Shown piece after piece: positions 33,714 to 42,850 of a stretch of 64,000 nt of DNA. Each line of letters starts with the position of its first letter. The first letter of the stretch is position 1. The translations under genes were made by a program, and so were the position numbers. Source of the DNA: Janthinobacterium sp. 67 (GTDB lineage Bacteria; Pseudomonadota; Gammaproteobacteria; Burkholderiales; Burkholderiaceae_D); assembly GCF_002797895.1 (NCBI RefSeq), contig NZ_PGES01000001.1, positions 5,952,001-6,016,000 on the forward strand, given 5' to 3'. Under the pieces are notes generated by a model. It was not told the origin of the DNA. It made no database searches and saw only the letters and a program-made list of their open reading frames with translations.

Positions 33714-34682
33714 TTAATTCGGTTTTAACGGCAGTTTGATCAGCTCGCCGGCCGCATCGAGTTCATAGCTGTCGAAATCGCGTGCCAGGAATAGTTCGCC
33801 CGAGTAATGCCGCCGCGCTTCCGCTTCCAGTTCGGCCATGCCGTCCGCATTGTGATAGCGGGCGCTGAAGTGGGTGAGGATCAGGTTCGGCAGGCGCACC
33901 GCTTCGGCGAACTGCGCCACGCGCTGCACGGAGCTGTGCGTGGGGCCGGGGCCCACTTTCTGCAGCATCGCTTCCGTGTAGGTGGCTTCATGCACGAGCA
34001 ATTGCGTGCCGATGCAGGCGTCCGCCAGCAGCGATGGCGTGTCGTTGTCGCCGCCGATCACGACCGTGGCGCGCTGCGTTTCCGTCTGGCGGAAGGCACC
34101 GGCCGCTAGTACCGTGCCATCGTCCAGGATCGCGTCCTGGCCCGCCTGCAACAGTCCCCAGGCGGGGCCGGGTGGCACGCCGGCCGCCAGCAGGGCTGGC
34201 TTGTCCAGCTTCCATCGGCGCGTTTCCAGCGCAAAACGGTAAGCGACGCTGGGTGCGCGGTGCGACAGCGCGTGGCGCTCGATGGTCAAGCCTGCCTCGT
34301 CATGCACGACTGGCGCGCTGTCCACGTCGATGTGGATCAGCGGGTACGTCAGGAACAGTTCCGTGTGCAGCAGGGTCGCATCGATCCAGGCCTTGATGGC
34401 GGCCGGGGCGATCAGCAGCAAGGGCTTCTTGCGTCCCGTCATCGAGGCGCTGGCCAGCAAGCCCGGCAGCCCATAGCTGTGGTCGCCATGCACGTGGGTG
34501 ATGCAGATGCCGACCAGGTCGTGCACGGACAGGGGGATGCGCTGCAGCCGGTGCTGCGTCGCTTCGCCGCAATCGATCATCCACCAGTCGCGGTTGTGCG
34601 TGGTTTGCAGGGCCAGCGACGTGACGTTGCGGTGGCGCGTGGGCACGCCGGAAGACGTGCCGAGAAAAGTCAGTTTGAACAT
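33714..34682 (-). CDS. rnz: Ribonuclease Z
   Basis: A 322-residue metallo-beta-lactamase-fold nuclease. The start MFKLTFLGTSSGVPTRHRN at 34,682 is the conserved N-terminus; a frame extending to 34,922 runs antisense to fdhD sequence and is rejected. The zinc motif THVHGDH is at residues 62-68, and further ligands occur in ALSHR, GGDND and LTHFSARYH. It trims tRNA 3' trailers. The gene is the last of a closely spaced minus-strand series (7 bp after fdhD). Confidence 0.93.
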   Translation of the reverse strand: MFKLTFLGTSSGVPTRHRNVTSLALQTTHNRDWWMIDCGEATQHRLQRIPLSVHDLVGICITHVHGDHSYGLPGLLASASMTGRKKPLLLIAPAAIKAWIDATLLHTELFLTYPLIHIDVDSAPVVHDEAGLTIERHALSHRAPSVAYRFALETRRWKLDKPALLAAGVPPGPAWGLLQAGQDAILDDGTVLAAGAFRQTETQRATVVIGGDNDTPSLLADACIGTQLLVHEATYTEAMLQKVGPGPTHSSVQRVAQFAEAVRLPNLILTHFSARYHNADGMAELEAEARRHYSGELFLARDFDSYELDAAGELIKLPLKPN

Positions 34683-34689
34683 GCCCGCA

Positions 34690-35547
34690 TTATGCGGCAG
34701 GGCCGCGCTTTTGTGCAGGATCCAGGCAACTCGCCTGTGCCGTGTAATCGACAAAACCGTCGCGGCGGCAAAAGCTGGCCAGCTGCATGCCGGCCTGGCG
34801 CGCGATGCGGATGGCCAGCGAAGTGGGCGCCGAGATGGTGGCGACGAGCCCGATATGCATGCGCGCCGACTTGCGTACCAGTTCATAGCTGGCGCGGCTG
34901 GACAGGAAGACGAAACCGTCATGCATGGCGATGCGGTGCAGCGCCAGGTAGCCGATCAGTTTATCCAGGCCGTTATGCCGGCCCACATCCTCGAACACTT
35001 TCACGATGGCGCCCTCGGCCGTGCACCAGGCGGCCGCGTGCACGCCGCCCGTCTTGTGCATCAGTTCCTGCCAGGGCAGCAGCTCGCGCGCGGCGCGCCC
35101 GAGGATGGCGCTGCTGGCGATCAGCGGCGGCAGGGGACGCGTGATCTTTTCCGGCACCAGGTCCAGCAGGGCCAGGCTTTCGATGCCGCACACGCCGCAG
35201 CCCGTGCGCCCCGTCAGCGCGCGGCGGCGGGCCTTGAGCTTGATCAAATCCGGCTGCGCGATGGTCAGCCGTACTTCCGCGCTATCCTCGCCGCAGCATA
35301 CGTCGAGGTCGTAGATGTCGCGCACGCTGCCGACGATGCCTTCCGTCAAGGTAAAGCCGACGGCGAATTCCTCGAGGTCGCGCGGCGTGGCCATCATCAC
35401 GGCGTGGGCGATGCCGTTGTAGACGAGGGCCACGGGATACTCCTCGGCCACCATGTCGTGGCCCGCCGTGGCCACGCCGGCCTGATGGCGCACCATGGGA
35501 ACTTCCAGGAAACCGTCGCGTTCGGTGGTAGTGGTATCAAAGTCCAT
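34690..35547 (-). CDS. fdhD: Formate dehydrogenase accessory sulfurtransferase FdhD
   Basis: A 285-residue protein with the sulfur-transfer cysteines in CGVCG (Cys117, Cys120) and the FEDVGRHNGLDKLIGY motif typical of FdhD. FdhD passes sulfur from IscS to the bis-MGD cofactor of formate dehydrogenase-type enzymes. An SD GGGAG precedes the ATG. It lies 12 bp after the bestrophin gene and in the same operon as the YdeP-type oxidoreductase, its probable client. Confidence 0.93.
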   Translation of the reverse strand: MDFDTTTTERDGFLEVPMVRHQAGVATAGHDMVAEEYPVALVYNGIAHAVMMATPRDLEEFAVGFTLTEGIVGSVRDIYDLDVCCGEDSAEVRLTIAQPDLIKLKARRRALTGRTGCGVCGIESLALLDLVPEKITRPLPPLIASSAILGRAARELLPWQELMHKTGGVHAAAWCTAEGAIVKVFEDVGRHNGLDKLIGYLALHRIAMHDGFVFLSSRASYELVRKSARMHIGLVATISAPTSLAIRIARQAGMQLASFCRRDGFVDYTAQASCLDPAQKRGPAA

Positions 35548-35559
35548 GCTGTTCTCCCG

Positions 35560-36480
35560 TTAATTGATTTGATAGCGCGGGCAGGGCCGGATCGAGGGCG
35601 GCAGCGGGTCGCCATTCAATTCCAGCAGTGAGCGTTCCGTTTCCCGCGTCATGGCGTTCAGGGCCAGGCAGTTGGGCGCCAGGCCGAACGGTTCGGCGAT
35701 CTGCTGCGCGATGGCTTCCAGCGCAAACAGGGTGTAGGCAACAAAGACGGAAATGAGGGGCGTGGCCACGCCGATGGCGTCCACCAGGCCCAGCGGCAGC
35801 AAGAAACAGTACATATAGACGGTGCGGTGCACCAGCACGCCGTACGGATACGGTATCGGCGTGTTCTTGATGCGCTCGCAGCCGGCCACGGTGGCGGCCA
35901 GGTCGTTGAGCTGCGTGTCGAGCATCCACAGCAGCTGCGTCTGGCCCGGCTGGCGCTGCACGGCGTCGTGCAGCATGGCGCGCACGGAATGGAGCACGGC
36001 GACGGGCTTGAAGGCGATGCCCTGCAGACGCTGAACTTCCTCGGCCGGCAGGTAGCGCGCCAGGTCTTGCTGCGCATCCGTCTGGCGCAGCTGGTGCTTG
36101 AGCGCATAGACGAAGGCGATCAGGCGGCGCAGCAGCAACTCGCGGTCCAGGCCGCTCGTTTCCTGCGGCAGATACGTGAGCGCCTGCGAAGCCAGGGCGC
36201 GCGCGGCGATCAGCAATTGCCCCCAGATATGCCGCGCCTCGACAAAGCGCGCATAGCTGGCGTTGTTGCGAAAGCCGAGGAAGATCGCCAGGCTGATGCC
36301 GACCATGGGAAACGGCGCCGTATCGAGCGGAATCTTGACGCCAAAGATACGGCCATCCGTCAGCAGGGCCAGCGAACTGACGACCAGCATCAGCAGCAAT
36401 TGCGGGATGATGGCTTGCAGCACCGAGCCATCCCAGACGAACAGCATGCGGAACCAGTTGGTGGTGGGGCGAATGATCAT
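35560..36480 (-). CDS. Bestrophin-family anion channel
   Basis: A 306-residue membrane protein of the bestrophin/UPF0187 family. The N-terminus MIIRPTTNWFRMLFVWDGSVL, the conserved FLGFRNNASYARFVEAR motif and later helices match the family. It likely forms a pentameric ion channel in the inner membrane. It sits between cydB (27 bp) and fdhD (12 bp), an unusual context suggesting that ion flux is tied to this respiratory operon. Confidence 0.85.
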   Translation of the reverse strand: MIIRPTTNWFRMLFVWDGSVLQAIIPQLLLMLVVSSLALLTDGRIFGVKIPLDTAPFPMVGISLAIFLGFRNNASYARFVEARHIWGQLLIAARALASQALTYLPQETSGLDRELLLRRLIAFVYALKHQLRQTDAQQDLARYLPAEEVQRLQGIAFKPVAVLHSVRAMLHDAVQRQPGQTQLLWMLDTQLNDLAATVAGCERIKNTPIPYPYGVLVHRTVYMYCFLLPLGLVDAIGVATPLISVFVAYTLFALEAIAQQIAEPFGLAPNCLALNAMTRETERSLLELNGDPLPPSIRPCPRYQIN

Positions 36481-36507
36481 GATGGAAGACGCATGCCGTG
36501 ATGCCGG

Positions 36508-37488
36508 TTAATGTTTCCGGGGCACGACTTTGCCCTCGAAGACGTAGTATTGGAACAGGTTGTAGCCGATCATGATCGGCAGCATGGAACCCATGCCGAT
36601 GAGCATGAAGATCAGGGTCGGTTCATCCGACGCGGCCGCCGCGATGCTCAGCTTGCCCGGCACGAGGTCGGGGAAGAAGCTGATGGCCAGGCCCGCGAAC
36701 GAGGCCAGGAACAGCACGATGGCGCCACGGAACGGTCCGCGCACGCCGTTCACATGGACGGCCCACAGGATATAAATAAAAGCGCTGGCGGCGATGGCTG
36801 CCAGGGCCAGCAGCACGCCGAACACGCCCGGCTGCGCCCAGCGGTCGTGGCCGATGGCGCTGAAGACCATGGTGCCGGCCGACAGCACGATGGCGGCCGC
36901 GACAGTCGCCAGCACGCTGGCCGTCGCATAGCGGCGCGCCGCCGCTTCCAGCTGGCCGCCCGTCTTCTTGATCAGATAAGTGCTGCCCAGCAGGCAATAG
37001 CCGGCCACCACGCCCAGCGCCGTGCACGCCGTGAAGATGCCGCTCAGCCATCCCGGCTGCAAGCCCGTGATGACCTCGCCCAGCACCACGCCTTGCGCCA
37101 CGGCGGCCAGCAGGCTGCCCACGCCGAAGACCAGGTCCCACAGGCGCTTCTTGCCGGCCGCATGGCGGAACTCGATCGAGGCGCCGCGCATGATCAGGCT
37201 GGCGATCAGCAGCATGATGGGGATATACAGCTGTTCCAGCAAGGTGGCATAGGCGCTGGGAAAGGCGCCGAACAGGGCGCCGCCCACCACCACCAGCCAG
37301 GTTTCGTTGGCGTCCCACACGTGCTCGATGGACTGGAAGATCAGGTTGCGTTCCTGCTCGCGGCGGGTAAACAGGCTGAGGATGCCCACGCCCAGGTCGA
37401 AGCCGTCCGTGACCACGTAAAAGATCAGCATCAGGCCGATCAGGCCGAACCATGCATTGCCCAGCATGGCATGCGAATTGATATCCAT
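36508..37488 (-). CDS. cydB: Cytochrome bd-type quinol oxidase subunit II (CioB-like)
   Basis: A 326-residue polytopic membrane protein. The N-terminal GLMLIFYVVTDGFDLGVGIL and EHVWDANETWLVVVGGALFGAFP motifs define CydB. It is shorter than E. coli CydB (379) and similar to CioB subunits of cyanide-insensitive oxidases. It follows cydA by 30 bp. No cydX-like small ORF was recognised in the 27-bp gap behind it. Confidence 0.93.
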   Translation of the reverse strand: MDINSHAMLGNAWFGLIGLMLIFYVVTDGFDLGVGILSLFTRREQERNLIFQSIEHVWDANETWLVVVGGALFGAFPSAYATLLEQLYIPIMLLIASLIMRGASIEFRHAAGKKRLWDLVFGVGSLLAAVAQGVVLGEVITGLQPGWLSGIFTACTALGVVAGYCLLGSTYLIKKTGGQLEAAARRYATASVLATVAAAIVLSAGTMVFSAIGHDRWAQPGVFGVLLALAAIAASAFIYILWAVHVNGVRGPFRGAIVLFLASFAGLAISFFPDLVPGKLSIAAAASDEPTLIFMLIGMGSMLPIMIGYNLFQYYVFEGKVVPRKH

Positions 37489-37518
37489 TACAAACTCCTT
37501 GATTGGTAGCGGCGCATT

Positions 37519-38898
37519 TCAATACCCCGCGGCATGGGCGGTGTCCGGCAGCGGCAGCGCCACGTCCGGGCCTTGTTGCAGCCATTTCTTGGCAAACACA
37601 AAGAAAGTGACGAACAGCACGATGTAAAACACGCAGAACATCAGCATGCTGCCGGCCACGGCATGGGCGGCCACGTCGGAGACGGCGTCGCGCGTGCGCA
37701 GCAAGCCGTACACGACCCACGGCTGGCGTCCCACTTCGCGCACGATCCAGCCGCACTCGACGGCGATGTAGGGCAGCGGTATCGTCAGCACCCAGGCCAG
37801 CAGCAGCTTGCGCTGGCGCACGAACTCCTGCACCCGCCCGCCCACCTTGCGCCAGGCCACGAAGGTCCAGAACGACAGCAGCACGAACCACATGCCGATG
37901 CCGGCCATGGCGCGAAACGCGTAGTACAGCAGCGGCAGCATGGGCGGCTGGTCTTCGCGGGCGATGTCGGCCAGGCCCGTGATCTTGCCCGTGGCGCTAT
38001 GCGTGGCGATCACGCTGAGCATGCCGGGCACTTCGATGGACCAGTCATTCTTCTGCTCCGCCTGGTTGGGCCAGGCCAGCAGGGACCAGGCCGCGCCTTC
38101 GCCATCGCGGTTCATGTGCCAGTGGCCTTCGATGGCCGCGCCCTTGGCGGGCTGGGTCTTGAAGACGTCGACGCCGCTCGAATCGCCGAGCCAGACTTGC
38201 AACGGCGCGATGACCAGCAGCAACATCAGCGCCAGCTTGAACGAGCGGGCGAAGAAGGCCGGTTCGCGGCGCTTGAACATATACCAGGCGGAAATGCCGG
38301 CGATGACGAACAAGCCCGTTTCCACGGCGGCCACCCACATGTGGCCCACGGCCCAGGCCATGTCGGGATTGAAGATGGCGGCCACGTAATCGGTGACGAT
38401 GATCTTGCCGTCGAGCACGCGCACGCCGGCCGGCGTCTGCATCCAGGAATTGGCGACCATGATCCAGAACGAGGAAATGCTGGAACCGAGCGCCACCATG
38501 CCGGTGGCAAACAGGTGCACGCCCTTCGGTACGCGGCCCCAGCCGAACATCATGACGCCGATGAAGCCCGCTTCCAGCATGAAGGCCATGGCGCCTTCGA
38601 AGCCGAGGATGTTGCCGATGAACTGCCCCGAATGGTGCGAGAACGGCGCCCAGTTGGTGCCGAACTGGAATTCCAGGGGAATCCCGCTGACGACGCCGAC
38701 GGCAAAGTTCAGCACCAGCAGCTTGCTCCAGAAGCGCGCGTGGCGGTAGTAGACGGGGTCGCTGGTACGCAGCCACAGCGCCTCGACAACAAACAGGAAC
38801 AGCGACAGGCTGATCGTCAATATGGGCCACAGGATGTGGAAGATGGCCGTCATCGCAAATTGCGCGCGCGACAGGTCCAGGGTATCGAAACCGAACAT
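37519..38898 (-). CDS. cydA: Cytochrome bd-type quinol oxidase subunit I (CioA-like, short Q-loop)
   Basis: A 459-residue protein from the start MFGFDTLDLSRAQFAMTAIFH at 38,898, which is preceded by AGGAG; the longer frame to 39,099 overlaps the next gene. The conserved WIVREVGRQPWVVYGLLRT motif is present. At 459 residues it lacks the extended Q-loop of E. coli CydA (522), placing it with the CioA/short-loop class that is often cyanide-tolerant. It reduces O2 with quinol without proton pumping. It starts 13 bp after the molybdo-oxidoreductase gene. Confidence 0.92.
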   Translation of the reverse strand: MFGFDTLDLSRAQFAMTAIFHILWPILTISLSLFLFVVEALWLRTSDPVYYRHARFWSKLLVLNFAVGVVSGIPLEFQFGTNWAPFSHHSGQFIGNILGFEGAMAFMLEAGFIGVMMFGWGRVPKGVHLFATGMVALGSSISSFWIMVANSWMQTPAGVRVLDGKIIVTDYVAAIFNPDMAWAVGHMWVAAVETGLFVIAGISAWYMFKRREPAFFARSFKLALMLLLVIAPLQVWLGDSSGVDVFKTQPAKGAAIEGHWHMNRDGEGAAWSLLAWPNQAEQKNDWSIEVPGMLSVIATHSATGKITGLADIAREDQPPMLPLLYYAFRAMAGIGMWFVLLSFWTFVAWRKVGGRVQEFVRQRKLLLAWVLTIPLPYIAVECGWIVREVGRQPWVVYGLLRTRDAVSDVAAHAVAGSMLMFCVFYIVLFVTFFVFAKKWLQQGPDVALPLPDTAHAAGY

Positions 38899-38911
38899 GG
38901 CGTTCTCCTGA

Positions 38912-41224
38912 TCAACTGAGGGCGGCCGAAGGCGACAGCAGCACGGGGATGGATTTGAAGGTCGGCGTGCGCGAACCTTCGCCCACGCTGTCGAGGGGCA
39001 CCAGCGGATTGGTTTCCGGGTAGTAGGCGCCGATGCAGCCGCGCGGAATGTCGTACTCGACCAGCAGGAAGCGGTCGGCGCGGCGTTCGATGCCGTCATG
39101 CCACACGCCGATCAGGTCGACCCAGTCGCCGGCCGCAAAGCCCAGCATGGCCAGGTCGTCCTTGTTGATGAAAACGACCCGGCGCTGGCCGAACACGCCG
39201 CGGTAGCGGTCGTCCATGGCGTAGATCGTCGTGTTGTACTGGTCGTGCGAACGCGTCGTCATCAGCACCATCAGGCGCTCGCCATATTGCTGGCGTGCAC
39301 GGTGGATCGGCGTGTCCAGTTCGATGGCGTTGACGAGGAATTGCGCCTTGCCGCTGTCCGTCTTCCATACCCGTTCACGCGAGGCGATTTTTAGGTGGAA
39401 ACCTCCCGGTTTGGCCACGCGCAAGTTGTAGTCGAAAAAGTCTTCAAAAACTTGTTCGATGGAATCGCGCAGCCGCGCATAGTTGCCGGCATAGCGCAGC
39501 CAGTCGATCTTTTCGCTACCGATGGTCGCCTGCGCCATGCCGGCCACGATGGCGATTTCCGAACGCAAGTTGGGCGAAGCGGGCTGGTTCATGCCGAACG
39601 AGATATGCACCATGCTCATCGAATCTTCCACCGTCACGCCTTGCGCCACGCCTTCCTGCACGTCGATTTCCGTGCGGCCCAGGGTGGGCAGGATCAGCGC
39701 ATCCTTGCCGTGCACGAGGTGGCTGCGGTTGAGCTTGGTGGAGATGTGCACGGTCAGGTCGCACGAACGCAGCGCGTCCCACGTGCGCGGCGTATCCGGC
39801 GTGGCCATCGAGAAATTGCCACCGAGCGCCACAAACACCTTGACCTTTTTTTCCAGCATGGCGGCGATGGTGCCGACGGCGTCGTAGCCGTGGTGGCGCG
39901 GCGGCTCGAAATTGAAGACGAGGCCCAGGCGGTCGAGGAATTCCTTGGTCGGCTGTTCCTCGATGCCCATGGTGCGGTCGCCCTGCACGTTCGAGTGGCC
40001 GCGCACGGGGCACAGGCCCGCGCCGCGCTTGCCGATATTGCCGCGCATCATCATCAAGTTCGACAGGATTTGCACGGTGGCCAGCGAATTCTTGTGCTGC
40101 GTCACGCCCATGCCCCAGGTGGCGATGACGGCCTTGCCCTTCACGTAGATCTGCGTGAGTTCCTCGATCTTGTCGCGCGCCACGCCCGATTCGGCCAGCA
40201 GCAAGTCCCAGTTTTCCGCGCGCAGGTCGGCCGCGAAGGCGTCGAAGCCCGTCGTGTGTTCGGCGATGAAGGCGCAGTCGAGCACGCGCTCCTGGCCGTG
40301 GGCGATGGCCTCGTCATCGAGCTCGACGACGCGCTTGGCCATGGCCTTGATCAGCGCGAAGTCGCCGCCCAGGGTGGGGCAGATGAACAGCGAACAGATG
40401 TTCGTGCTGCCGCCCGTCAGCATTTCCAGCGGGTGCTGCGGGCTCGTAAAACGCTCGAGGCCCCGTTCGTGCAATGGGTTGATGGAAACAATGGTGGCGC
40501 CGCGGCGCGATGCTTCGCGCAATTCGCCCAGCATGCGCGGATGGTTGGTGGCGGGATTCTGGCCGAACAGCAGCAGGGTGTCCGCATGTTCGAAGTCGTC
40601 CAGCAGCACCGTGCCCTTGCCGATGCCCACCGTTTCCGGCAAGCCGCGGCTCGTCGCTTCGTGGCACAGGTTGGAACAGTCGGGGAAGTTGTTCGTTCCG
40701 TAGGCGCGCACGAACAGCTGGTACAGGAAGGCCGCTTCGTTGCTGGCGCGGCCCGACGTGTAGAAGGCGGCCTGGTTCGGGTCGTCCAGCGCGTGCAGGT
40801 GGTGCGCCACGAGGGCGAACGCATCGTCCCAGGAAATGGCCTGGTATTTGTCGCTGGCGGCGTCGTACACCATGGGGTCCGTCAAACGGCCATGTTGCTC
40901 CAGATCATAGTCCGACTGTTCCATCAATTCGGTGACCGTGTGCTCCTGGAAAAACTCGGGACGCACGCGCTTGCTCGTCGATTCGGCGGCCACGGCCTTG
41001 ACACCGTTTTCACAGAACTCGAACGTCGACGCGTGTTCGCGGTCGGGCCAGGCGCAGCCCGGGCAGTCGAAACCGTCGGGCTGGTTTTGCTCGAACAGCG
41101 AGCGGTAATTGCCCGCGCTGACTTTTTCCTTGAACAGGTTGATGGCCACGTACTTGAGGGCACCCCAGCCGGCCGCGGCATGGGTGTAGGGCGCGATGCG
41201 CGCGTCGGACTTTGGCTTGCTCAT
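38912..41224 (-). CDS. FdhF/YdeP-family molybdopterin oxidoreductase
   Basis: A 770-residue protein from 41,224 (AGGAG upstream), the standard YdeP-family length. The N-terminal CPGCAWPD motif, NATSRGLPE-like middle part (CHEATSRGLPETVGIG) and the AGDWVDLIGVWHDG end of the molybdopterin-dinucleotide-binding domain are visible. These proteins resemble formate dehydrogenase catalytic subunits but lack its full Fe-S motif; E. coli YdeP is linked to acid resistance. The natural substrate is unknown. It heads the operon with cydAB, bestrophin, fdhD and rnz. A frame reaching 41,587 would run into the divergent regulator and is rejected. Confidence 0.9.
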   Translation of the reverse strand: MSKPKSDARIAPYTHAAAGWGALKYVAINLFKEKVSAGNYRSLFEQNQPDGFDCPGCAWPDREHASTFEFCENGVKAVAAESTSKRVRPEFFQEHTVTELMEQSDYDLEQHGRLTDPMVYDAASDKYQAISWDDAFALVAHHLHALDDPNQAAFYTSGRASNEAAFLYQLFVRAYGTNNFPDCSNLCHEATSRGLPETVGIGKGTVLLDDFEHADTLLLFGQNPATNHPRMLGELREASRRGATIVSINPLHERGLERFTSPQHPLEMLTGGSTNICSLFICPTLGGDFALIKAMAKRVVELDDEAIAHGQERVLDCAFIAEHTTGFDAFAADLRAENWDLLLAESGVARDKIEELTQIYVKGKAVIATWGMGVTQHKNSLATVQILSNLMMMRGNIGKRGAGLCPVRGHSNVQGDRTMGIEEQPTKEFLDRLGLVFNFEPPRHHGYDAVGTIAAMLEKKVKVFVALGGNFSMATPDTPRTWDALRSCDLTVHISTKLNRSHLVHGKDALILPTLGRTEIDVQEGVAQGVTVEDSMSMVHISFGMNQPASPNLRSEIAIVAGMAQATIGSEKIDWLRYAGNYARLRDSIEQVFEDFFDYNLRVAKPGGFHLKIASRERVWKTDSGKAQFLVNAIELDTPIHRARQQYGERLMVLMTTRSHDQYNTTIYAMDDRYRGVFGQRRVVFINKDDLAMLGFAAGDWVDLIGVWHDGIERRADRFLLVEYDIPRGCIGAYYPETNPLVPLDSVGEGSRTPTFKSIPVLLSPSAALS

Positions 41225-41390
41225 GATGACTCTCCTGGTGATGTGCGATGGGACAATCACATGGTAGGGGCGGCGGCTTGCCCCGTAGGCGCACAGTTCC
41301 GGACAAAAATACAGAGTACAGATGGCAAGACGACGATGCCGGCCGCGCCGGCGCCGGCCGTGATTTATGATGCGGGCAAGGAGAAAGAAC

Positions 41391-41675
41391 ATGCACAAGG
41401 AAGACAAGGAAGAAGGAATCGACGCGGCGCTGATCGCGCTGCTGGCGCTGCTGTGGGAAGCGCGGCGGGAGGCGCCTGAAAAACCGTGGTCGCTGGCCAA
41501 GCTGGCCAAGCGGGCGGGAATACAGATGAGCACCTTGCTGCGCCAGCTCAATGCGCTGTCCAGCGCGGGACTGGTGACAGTTGCCACGGCGGAGAGCGGC
41601 GGCGGCAGCGCTTCGCTGAGTACGGCGGGCGCCGAGCTGTGCGCCAGCGTGTTCGCGCCGCCGGCAGCGGATTAG
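41391..41675 (+). CDS. Small winged-HTH regulator (ArsR/MarR-like)
   Basis: A 94-residue protein with a predicted winged helix: SLAKLAKRAGIQMSTLLRQLNALSSAGLV is a clear HTH with recognition helix, followed by a short wing. AAGGAG precedes the start at 41,391. It is divergent from the YdeP-type gene with 166 bp between, so it likely controls that operon and perhaps moaA, which follows 102 bp downstream. No metal-binding cysteines are present. Confidence 0.7.
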   Translation: MHKEDKEEGIDAALIALLALLWEARREAPEKPWSLAKLAKRAGIQMSTLLRQLNALSSAGLVTVATAESGGGSASLSTAGAELCASVFAPPAAD

Positions 41676-41777
41676 CGTGCGTCTGTACTCTATCGGCTGG
41701 CGCCGGACTGTACCTCACTGAGTGCCTGCATTCGTCCTATGCTACTTCCAGACGAATGCACATCAAGGGGAAGCACA

Positions 41778-42845
41778 ATGAACACCATCAGGTATCCGCA
41801 GCCAGACGAGAGTGAACCATGCGTGGACATGCTGGGCCGCCCCCTGACGGACTTGCGCATTTCCGTCATCGACCAGTGCAACTTCCGCTGCACCTATTGC
41901 ATGCCGGCCGAGCTGTACCCGAGCGACTATCCATTCCTGCCATCGAGCGAGCGCCTGTCCTTCGAGCAGATTGAAACCATGGCGCGCGCCTTCGTGCGCC
42001 TCGGCGTCGATAAAATCCGCATCACGGGCGGCGAGCCGCTGCTGCGCAAGAACCTCGAGCAGCTGATCGAGACGCTGGCGCGGCTCACCACGCCGGACGG
42101 GCGCGCCGTAAGCATCGCGTTGACGACGAATGGCAGCTTGCTGGCGGCCAAGGCGCGCTCGCTGAAGGATGCGGGCCTGGACCGGGTCACCGTCAGCCTC
42201 GACAGCCTGGACAACGGTATTTTCCAGCGCATGAATGGCGTCGACTTTCCCGTCGAGAAAGTGCTGCACGGCATAGCGGTAGCGCAAGCCGTGGGCTTGA
42301 ACCCCGTGAAGGTCAACATGGTGGTGCAGAAAGGCGTCAACGATAGCCAGATCGTGCCGCTGGCGCGCCACTTCCGCCATACGGGCGTGAACTTGCGCCT
42401 GATCGAATTCATGGATGTGGGCGGCATCGGCGCCTGGTCGCGCACGCACATCGTCACGTCCGAGGCGGCACGCGCGCTGATCGCGGCCGAATTCCCCCTC
42501 GAGTCGCTGGGGAACGGCAAGCCCATGTCGCATGAAACGGCCAGCCGTTACCGCTATCTTGATGGCGGCGGCGAAGTAGGCTTCATTTCCAGCGTGTCCC
42601 AGCCGTTCTGCGGCGACTGCAGTCGGGTGCGCGTGTCGTCCGATGGCAAGCTGTTTACTTGTTTGTTCGCCCAGGACGGCCTCGACCTGCGGCCCCTGCT
42701 TGACTCCGCGCAAGGGTTGGAAACCGCGCTGCGCCAGCACTGGCAGCGCCGTGGCGACCGCTACTCGGAAGTGCGCGGCGCACTGGCCCAGCTTGGCGGG
42801 CGCAAGCAGTATCCCACCGTGCGCATGTCGCTGGTGGGCGGGTGA
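41778..42845 (+). CDS. moaA: GTP 3',8-cyclase MoaA
   Basis: A 355-residue radical-SAM enzyme. The N-terminal CNFRCTYC motif (Cys34, 38, 41) binds the SAM cluster; the second [4Fe-4S] cluster ligands lie in CGDCSRVRV and FTCLF; the C-terminus ends in the required Gly-Gly. It makes the first intermediate of the molybdenum cofactor from GTP, so it serves the adjacent molybdo-oxidoreductase. GGGGAAG precedes the ATG at 41,778; a start 13 codons earlier is less likely. Confidence 0.95.
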   Translation: MNTIRYPQPDESEPCVDMLGRPLTDLRISVIDQCNFRCTYCMPAELYPSDYPFLPSSERLSFEQIETMARAFVRLGVDKIRITGGEPLLRKNLEQLIETLARLTTPDGRAVSIALTTNGSLLAAKARSLKDAGLDRVTVSLDSLDNGIFQRMNGVDFPVEKVLHGIAVAQAVGLNPVKVNMVVQKGVNDSQIVPLARHFRHTGVNLRLIEFMDVGGIGAWSRTHIVTSEAARALIAAEFPLESLGNGKPMSHETASRYRYLDGGGEVGFISSVSQPFCGDCSRVRVSSDGKLFTCLFAQDGLDLRPLLDSAQGLETALRQHWQRRGDRYSEVRGALAQLGGRKQYPTVRMSLVGG

Positions 42846-42850
42846 ACAGT

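Noticed and set aside
39395..41479. 694-codon plus-strand open frame opposite the YdeP-type gene
   Set aside because: Antisense to a gene with strong molybdopterin-oxidoreductase motifs; the product is low-complexity and without domains.
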